Origin: Planctomycetota bacterium
GTDB taxonomy: Bacteria > Planctomycetota > UBA1135 > UBA2386
DNA: 12,740 nucleotides
Direction of reading: 5' to 3'
Assembly: GCA_947455805.1 (NCBI GenBank)
Contig: CANGSN010000045.1
Coordinates: 1 to 12,740 of the forward strand
Numbering within the stretch: the stretch's first letter is position 1; each line of letters opens with the position of its first letter. The notes under the pieces were generated by a model. That model searched no databases. It saw only the letters and a program-made list of their open reading frames with translations, and was not told the DNA's origin. A program made the position numbers and the translations under genes. This document shows positions 6,291-12,740 of the stretch, piece by piece.

Positions 6291-9128
6291 TCAGCGCCCT
6301 GCCGTCGACAACACGGCGTTCAGCAGCAGCAGGTTGAGCCCATCGGCGAACGCGCGCACGTTCGGGTCCTCGGCGAACGCCACGACGTGGCCGCGGCCGC
6401 GCGGCTGGTGCACGAGGTAGGCCTTCTGCGGCAACTGGCGGCGGCTGTCGTCGAACACGAAGCCCGCCTGCACCAGTTCGTCGGCTACCGCATAGATGGC
6501 GACGTTGGTGCCGCGGTCGAGCTTGACCGGCGTCAGGATGTTGGCGCTGTCGTGCACCACGCTGGCGGTGCCGCGGTAGCCGAAGCCGAGCCAGTGCTCG
6601 CCGTCGACCTGCACCTGCAGGATCGCGCCGGGCGTCGACGGCGGTGCTTCCTTGTCGGGCCGGATCGCCGCCTCGTAGTCGAACGGCGCCGCGGCGTCGG
6701 CGCCCTTCGCCACCGTCGCCTCGCCCTTCGGCGCGCCGTCCTTCGCAGCCTCGCCTGCGAGCTGGTCCGCCGCGGCCTTCTCGGCCGGCTGGTCCACCGC
6801 GGGCTTCTCCGCCGGTTTGCCGGCTTCCCCCGCCTTCTTGTTCTTGCCCGCCTGCCGCGGCTCCGCCTCGCTGGCCAAGAGGCCGACGTCCTTCTCCATC
6901 AGCCAGCGCGACGCCGAACCGAGCGTGACCAGCACACCGCCGCGCTCGACGAAGCCCGTGATCGCCGCCGTGCCGCGCTTGCCGAGCACGTCGGCGTAGT
7001 CGCCACCCTCGGGCAGGACCAGCACGGTGAAGCGGTCGAGTTCGACGCGGCCGAGTTCGTGCGTGCGCAGCGGCGTCACCGGCACGCCGTAGCGCTGCTC
7101 GAGCAGGTAGCGCAGCCAGCCGGCGCTGTTGGCGACGACCGGCCGGTCCCACGCCATCGCCACGCGCGGCACCTTCAACGTCAGCCCTTCGTCGGTGCCG
7201 AAGTCGGGGCCGCGTTCGACCCACGAACTGTCGGCGCAGTACGGCGACACCCCGTGGGCCTGGGCGAGCTCGCGCATGCGCGCGTGCAGGTCCTTGGGCT
7301 GGCCGTGCACGCGCACGACGTACGAACCGGCCGGATACTCGACGCCGTCGAGCACGAACGCTTCGTCGATGCTGCGCACCACGACGCCGAGCCGCAGCAG
7401 CTCGGCGAGCAGCGCCGCGGCACCGTTGTGGCCCCAGGCGACGACGTAGGCGACCTGCGGCGGCGCCTCGCGCAGCGGCGGCGCTCCCGCGTTGGCCTCG
7501 CCGGCCCGCAACGCCTGCAGCGGCCCGGGCACCCGTTCGCCGAGCGGGTACGCGTCGACGCCGAACAGCAGCGGCAGCGCCCACGCCGTCAGGTCGTAGA
7601 ACTCGAGGCTGCGCCGCTTCGTCTCGCGCTGCTTCTGCTCGGCGAGGAACTCCGGCTCCATGTCGAAGTGCGGCTGCAGCAGCACCGTCGCCAGCGCACT
7701 CGCCGGCTGGTCCATCGCCACCACGTAGCTGCCGGCCGCGAACGCCACCGGCGCCGCCGCGTCGGCCGCCTTCGCCCGCAGCGACTTCGCCGGCGCCGTG
7801 AACGGCTGCGTCGTGCGCTGCACCTCGATGCCCTGCGCCAGCAGCAGGTTCATCAAGCGCGCGAGGCGCGTGCGATCGCCCTGATCCGGGAACACGTAGG
7901 CCTTGACCGCGCCGTCGATGCCGCGCGCGACGCCGGCCCGCCGATGCTGCAGGAACGACCGCAGCGCCTCCTTCGGCGCCTTCGCCAGCGTCTCCAGCGT
8001 CGCCATCGACGCCACCGCGTGGCGCATCACGCCGTCGCGGTAGTGCAGCAGCTGCTCGTCGCGGCGGCGGTAGACGAGGCCGCGCGCACTCGCCATCTCG
8101 AAGGTCATGCCGATGCTGCCGTGGAACGTCGGCCAGCCTTCGCCATAGCCCGGATAGAAGCTGTCGTACGACTCGCGCGTGAAGTAGGTAAAGCCGTAGC
8201 GGTCGAACCAGCGCGCGTTGTTGCGGCCGTAGCGGACCAGCCACTCGCGCTGCGTGCTGGTGATCTGGCGGTTCACCGGCTGGGCCGGCGGCGGGAAGTA
8301 GTAGCTCGAGTTGCCGCCCATCTCGTGCAGGTCGACGTAGAGCAGCGGCCAGAACGAGAGGAACGTGCGCACACGCGCCTGCGTCTCCGGCTGCGTCATC
8401 GCGAACCAGTCGCGGTTCATGTCGAACAGCGCATGGTTGACGCGGCCGCCGGGCCACGGCTGGCTGTGCTCGGCGCCGAGCGGCGTCGCATCCGGCCAGC
8501 GGCCGCGCGCCCCTCGCGTCGAGTGCACGAAGCGATCGCGGCCGTCGGGGTTCTGCAGCGGATCGACGCCGAGCAGCAGTTCCTTCGTCACCAGCTCGAC
8601 CAGCGGATCGCCCTGCGCCGCCAGCAGGTGGTAGAGCACGAACGTCGCCGCGTCGGTGCCCGACGGCTCGTCGCCGTGCACGCAGTTGGCGAGCCAGCCG
8701 ACGGCCGGCAGCTCGCCGACCAGCGCTTCCGCATCGGCGTCGGCGAGCCCGCGCGGATCGGCGAGGCGCTGCATGCCGCGCTGGATCGCGTCGGTGCGCT
8801 GCAGGTTCGTCGGCGTGCCGACCAGCGCGTAGTAGAGCGTGCGCCCTTCCCAGCTCTTGCCGTACGGCACGAGGCGCAAGCGATCGGGCGCCGCCGCCGC
8901 CAGCGCCTTCAGGTAGGTCTCGACCTCGCTGTGCGACGACACCTCGCTGCCCCAGTCGTGGCCGACGACCTGCTGCAGCGTCGGGATGCGCGCGTCGTAG
9001 CGCACGCCGGCGAAGAACGGCGTCGACGGCAAGGGTGCTGGATCCGGCACCTGGGCTCGCAGTCCAGCGAGCAGCGACGAAGCGACGACGAACGAACGGA
9101 GCCAGGGCGTCGGGGCGGACGAAGACAT
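6291..9128 (-). CDS. Secreted M14-family zinc carboxypeptidase with C-terminal GATase-like region
   Basis: This 945-residue predicted exported metallopeptidase removes C-terminal residues from peptides if typical of M14. The signal peptide spans residues 1-25 (FVVASSLLAGLRA, then Q). The peptidase domain covers about 55-390: zinc ligands H151 and E154 in NCVHGDEPSG, the NPDG motif (193-196), substrate-binding arginine in MNRD (R239), third zinc ligand H268 in VDLHEMGG, and catalytic glutamate E344 in GMTFEMA. All key residues are present. Residues about 555-750 and 835-935 look like a glutamine-amidotransferase-like fold (TVLVLPEGGDYADVL, then ITGFVERGGVLVTLG), as in other large M14 proteins. 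It is split by a Lys/Ala/Glu/Pro-rich insert (about 755-815). The ATG at 9128 is supported by the signal peptide and by a -10-like TAGCAT 9 nt upstream. It is transcribed divergently from the SGNH hydrolase gene. A role in scavenging external peptides is inferred. Confidence 0.92.
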   Translation of the reverse strand: MSSSAPTPWLRSFVVASSLLAGLRAQVPDPAPLPSTPFFAGVRYDARIPTLQQVVGHDWGSEVSSHSEVETYLKALAAAAPDRLRLVPYGKSWEGRTLYYALVGTPTNLQRTDAIQRGMQRLADPRGLADADAEALVGELPAVGWLANCVHGDEPSGTDAATFVLYHLLAAQGDPLVELVTKELLLGVDPLQNPDGRDRFVHSTRGARGRWPDATPLGAEHSQPWPGGRVNHALFDMNRDWFAMTQPETQARVRTFLSFWPLLYVDLHEMGGNSSYYFPPPAQPVNRQITSTQREWLVRYGRNNARWFDRYGFTYFTRESYDSFYPGYGEGWPTFHGSIGMTFEMASARGLVYRRRDEQLLHYRDGVMRHAVASMATLETLAKAPKEALRSFLQHRRAGVARGIDGAVKAYVFPDQGDRTRLARLMNLLLAQGIEVQRTTQPFTAPAKSLRAKAADAAAPVAFAAGSYVVAMDQPASALATVLLQPHFDMEPEFLAEQKQRETKRRSLEFYDLTAWALPLLFGVDAYPLGERVPGPLQALRAGEANAGAPPLREAPPQVAYVVAWGHNGAAALLAELLRLGVVVRSIDEAFVLDGVEYPAGSYVVRVHGQPKDLHARMRELAQAHGVSPYCADSSWVERGPDFGTDEGLTLKVPRVAMAWDRPVVANSAGWLRYLLEQRYGVPVTPLRTHELGRVELDRFTVLVLPEGGDYADVLGKRGTAAITGFVERGGVLVTLGSASRWLMEKDVGLLASEAEPRQAGKNKKAGEAGKPAEKPAVDQPAEKAAADQLAGEAAKDGAPKGEATVAKGADAAAPFDYEAAIRPDKEAPPSTPGAILQVQVDGEHWLGFGYRGTASVVHDSANILTPVKLDRGTNVAIYAVADELVQAGFVFDDSRRQLPQKAYLVHQPRGRGHVVAFAEDPNVRAFADGLNLLLLNAVLSTAGR
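6684..6866 (-). repeat. Low-complexity Lys/Ala/Glu/Pro-rich insert in the carboxypeptidase
   Basis: Residues about 755-815 of the carboxypeptidase are almost all K, A, E, P, G, D and Q, with loosely repeated units such as KPAEKPAVDQPAEKAAADQ. The segment should be disordered and interrupts the C-terminal GATase-like region between recognisable beta strands. It reads in frame with no stop, so it is a genuine insertion rather than a frameshift product. Confidence 0.75.
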
Positions 9129-9137
9129 GCGGGCGGC

Positions 9138-9143
9138 ATGCTA
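9138..9143 (-). promoter_or_regulatory. -10-like TAGCAT, carboxypeptidase (leaderless?)
   Basis: TAGCAT on the minus strand lies 9 nt before the ATG at 9128. With its flanks (GCG before, TGCCGCCC after) it nearly matches the segment before the kelch gene's ATG. The spacing would place the transcript start at or next to the ATG. Confidence 0.45.
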
Positions 9144-9203
9144 CGCACGGCACCGCCGCTTCGCTCGCGCCGCAACGGCACGTCATGCCACGCCACCCGT
9201 CGC

Positions 9204-9209
9204 TATGGT
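9204..9209 (+). promoter_or_regulatory. -10-like TATGGT, SGNH hydrolase
   Basis: TATGGT lies 6 nt before the ATG at 9216, again too close for a normal leader with a ribosome site. It matches TATAAT at 4 of 6 positions. Confidence 0.35.
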
Positions 9210-9215
9210 GCGGCG

Positions 9216-10142
9216 ATGGTGCGCCCGTCCCTGCTCGTCGTCCTGTTCTCGTTCTCGCTCGGCTGCGGCCTCGCGGCCCAGCCCTCGACGCCGCCGGCGC
9301 CCAGCAGCAAGGCGACCGCACCACTGCGCCTCGGTGTGCTCGGCGCCAGCGTGTCGGACGGCTTCGGCTGCCGCCTCAGCGAGACGCGCACCGACGGCGT
9401 CTACGAGGCCACCTTCCGCATGGCGACGATGCTGCAGCTGGTCTGCGGCGACCGGCCGCTGCAGATCGAGGACCGGGCCGACGGCAGGATGTTCCTCGGC
9501 GTGAAGCGCGTCGGCGGCGACGCCGCGGCCGCGGTGCAGAAGGCCGAGCCGCATGCCGTCGTCGCCCTCGACTATCTCTTCTGGTACTGCTACGGCCTGC
9601 ACGGCACGAAGGACGACAAGGAGCAAGCCGAGGTCGCGCGCCTCGCCAAGTTCGAACAGGGCCTCGCCGAACTGGCGAAGTTCGAAGTTCCGGTCGTCGT
9701 CGGCGACATCCCCGACATGTCGCGCGCGGTCGGCAAGATGCTGGTCGCCTCGCAGATGCCGCCGCTCGCGTCGATCGCGGCCGCCAACGCGCGGCTGCAC
9801 GCCTGGGCCAAGGACCGTCCGAACGTGCGGGTCGTGCCGCTGTCGAAGCTGATCCAGCAGCTGCACGACGAGAAGGTCGTCGAGGTCGCCGGCAAGCGCT
9901 TCGCGGCCACCAACGAGCAGCCGCTGCTGCAGCGCGACGAACTGCACGCGACGCCGGCCGGGCTCGCGGCGATCGCGTGCGTGCTGGTCGACGAGCTGGC
10001 GCAGGCCAAGCCCGAGTTCGGGCTGCCGCGCGGTGTCGACCCGGCGGCGGTGATCCAGCGGGCCAAGGCTCTGCTGGTGAAGCAGGCGGCACCCGCCAGG
10101 AGTGAGCCGGCGAAGGGTGAGCCAGCAAGGGCCGGCAAGTGA
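9216..10142 (+). CDS. Secreted SGNH/GDSL-like hydrolase
   Basis: This 308-residue protein is likely exported: signal peptide VRPSLLVVLFSFSLGCGLAA with cleavage near AAQ, or lipid attachment at C17 although the lipobox is poor. Block I of SGNH esterases/lipases is LGASVSDGFG (42-51), with S45 the probable nucleophile in place of the usual GDS. The catalytic Asp-x-x-His pair is DELHATPAG (D241, H244). Between them are GDIPDM (163-168) and LDYLFWYCYG (118-127), which fit blocks of the flavodoxin-like fold. Substrate is unknown; ester or acetyl-group removal is typical of the family. The final 20 residues are a charged Ala/Pro/Glu/Lys tail. I chose the ATG at 9216 because the nearby ATG at 9205 is out of frame and the signal peptide begins here. 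The kelch gene follows 62 nt downstream on the same strand. Confidence 0.82.
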   Translation: MVRPSLLVVLFSFSLGCGLAAQPSTPPAPSSKATAPLRLGVLGASVSDGFGCRLSETRTDGVYEATFRMATMLQLVCGDRPLQIEDRADGRMFLGVKRVGGDAAAAVQKAEPHAVVALDYLFWYCYGLHGTKDDKEQAEVARLAKFEQGLAELAKFEVPVVVGDIPDMSRAVGKMLVASQMPPLASIAAANARLHAWAKDRPNVRVVPLSKLIQQLHDEKVVEVAGKRFAATNEQPLLQRDELHATPAGLAAIACVLVDELAQAKPEFGLPRGVDPAAVIQRAKALLVKQAAPARSEPAKGEPARAGK

Positions 10143-10143
10143 G

Positions 10144-10169
10144 CTGGGCCATCACCGGCTGCGGCCCGG
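10144..10169 (+). terminator. GC-rich hairpin after the SGNH hydrolase gene
   Basis: CTGGGCC (10144-10150) and GGCCCGG (10163-10169) pair as a 7-bp stem with one T-G wobble around a 12-nt loop, directly after the stop codon. It has no T tract, so intrinsic termination is uncertain. Confidence 0.3.
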
Positions 10170-10189
10170 CCCCCGCCGCACGCACTGCG

Positions 10190-10195
10190 TAGACT
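10190..10195 (+). promoter_or_regulatory. -10-like TAGACT, kelch gene (leaderless?)
   Basis: TAGACT lies exactly 9 nt before the ATG at 10205 and is followed by GCCGCCCCC. The arrangement is nearly identical to that of the carboxypeptidase gene and supports 10205 as the true start of the kelch gene. Confidence 0.45.
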
Positions 10196-10204
10196 GCCGC
10201 CCCC

Positions 10205-11181
10205 ATGCCGCTGCCGCGCTGCCTCGCCGCCGTCGCCGCCCTCGCCCTGCCCACCCAGCACTCGCGCAGCAGCCGGTGTGGCAACAGCTGCCAGGCCCGG
10301 GCGACGTACCACCCAGCCTCGCGCAAAGCACCTACGACCCGCTGCGCCACCGCACCGTCGCCGTCGAAGCCAACCAGGTGGTCGAGTTCGATCGTTCGCG
10401 TTGGCTCGTGCGCGGCGGCGGCAGCGGCTTCGACGACTCCGCCGTCGCCTTCGATCGCGCACGCGGCGTCACCGTCGCGTTCGGCGGTGGACTGCCGTTG
10501 GTCGCCGACGCCGGCACCCGCGAATGGAACGGCAGCACCTGGACGCTGCGTTCGTTGCCGTCGTCGCCGCCGGGCCGCTCGCGCGCGGCGATGGCGTTCG
10601 ATCGCGTGCGTTCGCGCATCGTGCTGTTCGGCGGCCAGAACGCCCTGCTGCAGAAGTTCGGTGACACCTGGGAGTACGACGGCACGACGTGGACGCCGAT
10701 CGCAACCACCGGCGGGCCCGCCGCGCGCTCGCAGCACGCGATGACCTGGGACCCGCAGCGCAACGTCGTCGTGCTCTACGGCGGCGCCACCACGCAGTGG
10801 ACGAACGAGACCTGGGAGTGGAACGGCAGCGCCTGGACGCAGCACGGCGGCGGCCCGACCGAGTGGCCGCAGGTGCTCGCCTACGACGAAGCCCGCAGCC
10901 GCTGCGTGTTGCTGGCGAAGCCGCCCGGTGGGTTCAGCACCAGCACGTGGGAACGCGTCGGCACGACGTGGACGCAGGTGCTGTCGTCGACGCCGATCGT
11001 GTTGCCGCAGGGCGGCGGTTGCTTCGACGAAGTGCTCGGCGCCGTGGTCGCGTCCGGTGCGGACCTCGATCTGCAGCCGCGCACCTGGAGCTGGAACGGC
11101 AGCAGCTGGTTGCCGCGCACCGCCTCGCCGCGCCCGGTCGTGGCCGTAGGGCCGGCGCTGGCCGCGTGCCCGCTGCGCTAG
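10205..11181 (+). CDS. Kelch protein, 5' fragment (signal peptide, about six blades, start of the seventh)
   Basis: This is the part before the internal stop. Repeats are visible as AVAFDRARGVTVAFGGG, AMAFDRVRSRIVLFGGQ, AMTWDPQRNVVVLYGGA and VLAYDEARSRCVLLAK. Each is followed by strands such as REWNGSTWT, WEYDGTTWT, WEWNGSAWT and WSWNGSSW. The signal peptide is in a different frame from the repeats: the repeat frame has no plausible start of its own near 10205, and its only upstream start, a GTG at 10102 inside the SGNH gene, gives an arginine-rich, unsignal-like N-terminus. The fragment ends in the sequence ALAACPLR followed by TAG, in the middle of the seventh blade, so the product would be an incomplete propeller. 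Confidence 0.6.
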
Positions 11182-11187
11182 AGCCTC

Positions 11188-12375
11188 TTGAGATTCGGGG
11201 TCGGCGCGACCTACCAGCAGAACACGGCGACGTGGGAGCTCACCGGCGGCTTGTGGCGCACGGTGCCGACCACCACGCAGCCGCCCACCATGGTCTGGCC
11301 GAGCCTCGCCACCGAGCCCGCGGGGAGCGTGCTGCTGTTCGGCGGCATCACCGGCGGCGCCGCCAGCAATCTCACCTGGCGCTTCACCGGCACCGACTGG
11401 CAAGCGCTCGCACCTGCGACCGCACCAGCGCCGCGTTCGCAGCACGGCATGGCGATCGCGCCGACCATGGGCGGCGTGCTGCTGTTCGGTGGCCTCGGCC
11501 CGAACGGCAGCCCACTCGGCGACACCTGGCTGTGGAACGGTGCAAGCTGGAGCCAGCTCGCTCCGGCGACGTCGCCGTCGCCGCGCGCCAATGCAGCCAT
11601 GGCGTTCGACGCCGCGGCAGGCGAAGTGCTGCTGTTCGGCGGCGGCGCCTGGAACGGCCCGACGCTCGGCGATTTCTGGCGGTGGAACGGCAGCACGTGG
11701 CAAGCCATCGCCGCCGCGGGTGGCCCGACCAGCCGCGGCCGCGCGGTGATGGCGTTCGATGCGACGCGGCAACGCACCGTCGTCACCGGCGGCTTCGAAC
11801 AGCAGATGTTCGGCCCCATCGGCGCGCCCGGCACGTGGGAATGGAACGGCGCCACGTGGACGTCGATCGGCGGCGCGCAGCCGCCGGCGAACAGCGGCGC
11901 GATCGGCGCGTTCGACAGCGTGCTCGCGCGCGTCGTCGTGCACACCGCCGGCCCAGGCCCGGTCGGCACGTGGCACCTCGGCGCCGCATCGCTCGCCGCT
12001 GCCACCGAGTACGGCCGCGGCTGTGCCGGCAGCAGCGGCGAACCGACGCTGCGTGCGCGCGGCCTGCCGCGGCAAGGCAACCTGCAGTTCGCGCTGCAGG
12101 CGATGTCGCTGCGACCGCAAGCACCGGTGGTGTTCGCGATCGGCGCGCAACCGGCGAACGTGCCGCTGACCGCCACCTGCACGCTGCTGGTGACGCCGCC
12201 GCTGCTCGCGTTCGCCACCGCCGACGACGCCGGCAGTGCACTGCTGGCCCTGCCGGTGCCAGCGACCAGTGCGCTGCACGGGGCGACGTTCGCGGCGCAA
12301 GCGGCGGGCCTGGACCCGCTCGGGCCGTTCGTACCCTTCGCGCTGACGTCGGGGCTCGCGCTCACCATCGACTGA
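11188..12375 (+). CDS. Kelch protein, 3' fragment (rest of seventh blade, five blades, C-terminal module)
   Basis: This fragment is open in the same frame as the 5' part. The first possible start is TTG at 11188, giving 395 residues without a signal peptide, so independent function is doubtful. It continues the broken blade (LRFGVGATYQQNTATWEL), then shows GMAIAPTMGGVLLFGGL, AMAFDAAAGEVLLFGGG and VMAFDATRQRTVVTGGF with partner strands WLWNGASW, WRWNGSTW and WEWNGATW. From 12010 the terminal module begins with YGRGCAGSSGEPTL and runs to the stop, including a strand ALPVPATSALHGATFAAQ and an ending FALTSGLALTID. This type of module is seen at the C-terminus of other large planctomycete exported proteins (from general knowledge, not searched). 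Confidence 0.6.
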   Translation: MRFGVGATYQQNTATWELTGGLWRTVPTTTQPPTMVWPSLATEPAGSVLLFGGITGGAASNLTWRFTGTDWQALAPATAPAPRSQHGMAIAPTMGGVLLFGGLGPNGSPLGDTWLWNGASWSQLAPATSPSPRANAAMAFDAAAGEVLLFGGGAWNGPTLGDFWRWNGSTWQAIAAAGGPTSRGRAVMAFDATRQRTVVTGGFEQQMFGPIGAPGTWEWNGATWTSIGGAQPPANSGAIGAFDSVLARVVVHTAGPGPVGTWHLGAASLAAATEYGRGCAGSSGEPTLRARGLPRQGNLQFALQAMSLRPQAPVVFAIGAQPANVPLTATCTLLVTPPLLAFATADDAGSALLALPVPATSALHGATFAAQAAGLDPLGPFVPFALTSGLALTID

Positions 12376-12530
12376 GTGCGGGCGAGAAGAAGCCAGCATA
12401 CGGCCTCTCCGAGTCATGCTTGGCGGCCGGTTGCGCAGCCGCGCACAGCCTGCGCTCCTCGGCTGTCCGAACGTTGCTCCAGTCCTTGCAGCTCGGAAAC
12501 TCAGGATGTATATCTGCGCAATCAAACGCG
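12376..12530. other. Intergenic region before the transposase-like gene, with small inverted repeats
   Basis: This 155-nt gap holds two adjacent inverted repeats: TGCGC-AGCC-GCGCA (12432-12445) and ACAGCC-N10-GGCTGT (12445-12466). After them the sequence becomes clearly less GC-rich (12486-12530). The hairpins could end the kelch transcript or be REP-like structures linked to the RAYT-like gene. Only one copy is visible here. Confidence 0.4.
12486..12514 (+). promoter_or_regulatory. Possible sigma-70-like promoter of the transposase-like gene
   Basis: TTGCAG (12486-12491) and TATATC (12509-12514) are separated by 17 nt and lie just upstream of the ATG at 12531. The -10 matches 4 of 6 and the -35 only 3 of 6 consensus positions. 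The local drop in GC supports a promoter. Confidence 0.3.
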
Positions 12531-12740
12531 ATGGATGTGAAGCGACGATCTCCAGCGGGACGGACCAAGGCCGAAGCGGTCCGGGATGGTGGCTCGAAGG
12601 CTGTTCGCGGCCAGCGCTCCACTGGAGAACGTGCCGCCCCGTTGCTGCCGTTCCGCACCGGGCGCGGCGGCGCTCGCGAGGGTGCCGGTCGCAAGCCGAA
12701 GATCCCCGGCCGACCCGGCGTCGACCACCGCGAGCGCGCC
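12531..12740 (+). CDS. RAYT/Y1-type (IS200-like) transposase, N-terminal 70 residues only
   Basis: The frame from ATG 12531 is open to the window edge. After a basic, poorly conserved N-terminus it carries GRGGAREGAGRKPK (45-58), then RPGVDHRER (61-69). This GGxRxGAGRKP signature, followed by a V-x-H-R-x-R stretch, precedes the Y1 transposase (HUH) domain in many RAYT-like proteins of GC-rich bacteria. The catalytic HUH motif and tyrosine would lie beyond the window, so activity cannot be judged. RAYTs are usually single-copy domesticated transposases that act on REP palindromes. No ribosome site is visible. A minus-strand frame covering the same bases (12362-12694) has no recognisable features and I left it out. 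Family assignment rests on the short signature only. Confidence 0.6.
   Translation, partial: MDVKRRSPAGRTKAEAVRDGGSKAVRGQRSTGERAAPLLPFRTGRGGAREGAGRKPKIPGRPGVDHRERA

Larger units (their letters stand above)
9129..9215. promoter_or_regulatory. Divergent promoter region between carboxypeptidase and SGNH hydrolase
   Basis: This 87-nt gap separates two outward-facing genes and must hold both start regions. I see a -10-like hexamer close to each ATG (9138-9143 minus, 9204-9209 plus) and no convincing -35 boxes. Confidence 0.55.
10205..12375 (+). pseudogene. Kelch-repeat secreted protein, broken by a frameshift and an in-frame TAG
   Basis: The whole locus reads as one protein of about 723 residues if two lesions are repaired. 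The ATG at 10205 opens a signal peptide (MPLPRCLAAVAALALP), but the mature reading frame (AQQPVWQQLPG) is shifted by one base. One extra C in the run at 10254-10256 would join them into a normal signal peptide ending ALA-QQ. The second lesion is TAG at 11179-11181, in frame with everything on both sides. The body has about twelve kelch/galactose-oxidase-like repeats of roughly 45-50 residues, each with an AMAFD-x-x-R-x-R-V-V-L-F-G-G strand and a W-x-W-N-G-x-x-W strand. A separate module closes the protein. The locus may be a real pseudogene, two sequencing errors, or a phase-variable gene. Confidence 0.75.

Noticed and set aside
5412..9215. Very long plus-strand open frame antisense to the carboxypeptidase and sigma 2, continuous with the SGNH gene
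   Set aside because: Its translation is Arg/His/Val-rich with no domain, and it mirrors the codons of the well-supported minus-strand genes. Only the part from ATG 9216, with a signal peptide and SGNH blocks, is coding.
10500..11900. Recurring TGGAACGGC DNA motifs as a possible repeat array or CRISPR
   Set aside because: They encode the W-N-G strand of successive kelch blades at about 140-150 nt spacing; there is no exact repeat-spacer structure.
9376..12525. Minus-strand open frame of about 1050 codons opposite the SGNH and kelch genes
   Set aside because: It is low-complexity Arg/Ala/Gly-rich sequence, and the plus strand carries signal peptides, SGNH blocks and kelch repeats.
12362..12694. 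Minus-strand 110-codon open frame at the right end
   Set aside because: It has no recognisable motif and lies opposite the RAYT-like signature on the plus strand.
1..12740. tRNA, rRNA, CRISPR arrays, integron or phage attachment sites
   Set aside because: Looked for by eye on both strands; no cloverleaf ends, conserved rRNA segments or regularly spaced exact repeats were seen.

Overview
The window is very GC-rich (GC at nearly every third codon position) and looks like a piece of a planctomycete-type bacterial chromosome. The clues are an ECF-type sigma factor gene joined by a GTGA overlap to a transmembrane Ser/Thr protein kinase with TPR-like repeats, a second ECF sigma gene, large secreted beta-helix and kelch-like proteins with similar C-terminal modules, and genes that mostly lack Shine-Dalgarno sites. 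Another GC-rich phylum such as Myxococcota is possible. No rRNA, tRNA or CRISPR was seen.

Layout. Positions 1-9128 are all minus strand. Reading in transcription order from the right: an M14-type secreted zinc carboxypeptidase (9128-6291), ECF sigma factor 2 (6131-5550, TTG start), a secreted DUF1565-like beta-helix protein (5418-3280), ECF sigma factor 1 (3000-2377), and the Ser/Thr kinase (2380 to beyond position 1, partial). A short divergent promoter region (9129-9215) separates this block from the plus-strand genes. These are a secreted SGNH/GDSL-like hydrolase (9216-10142), a large kelch-repeat secreted protein (10205-12375) that appears broken by one frameshift and one in-frame TAG, and the first 70 codons of a RAYT/Y1-type transposase-like gene running off the right edge (12531 onward).

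How the parts may work together. The sigma 1/kinase pair is a translationally coupled signalling module, in which the membrane kinase presumably senses something outside and acts on the sigma factor. Both sigma genes carry the same roughly 48-nt upstream element (39 of 49 aligned columns identical), which suggests a shared promoter or operator. Sigma 2 lies directly upstream of the secreted beta-helix gene, which has its own GAACTT-N16-GGAGTA promoter candidate. The remaining intact genes encode secreted hydrolases or surface proteins. Two of them (carboxypeptidase and kelch) share an almost identical -10-to-ATG segment that implies leaderless transcripts.

The most notable observations are the duplicated sigma upstream element, the twin leaderless promoters, and the double lesion in the kelch gene. 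I found no clearly new defence or mobile system; the partial RAYT-like gene is the only mobile-element signal.
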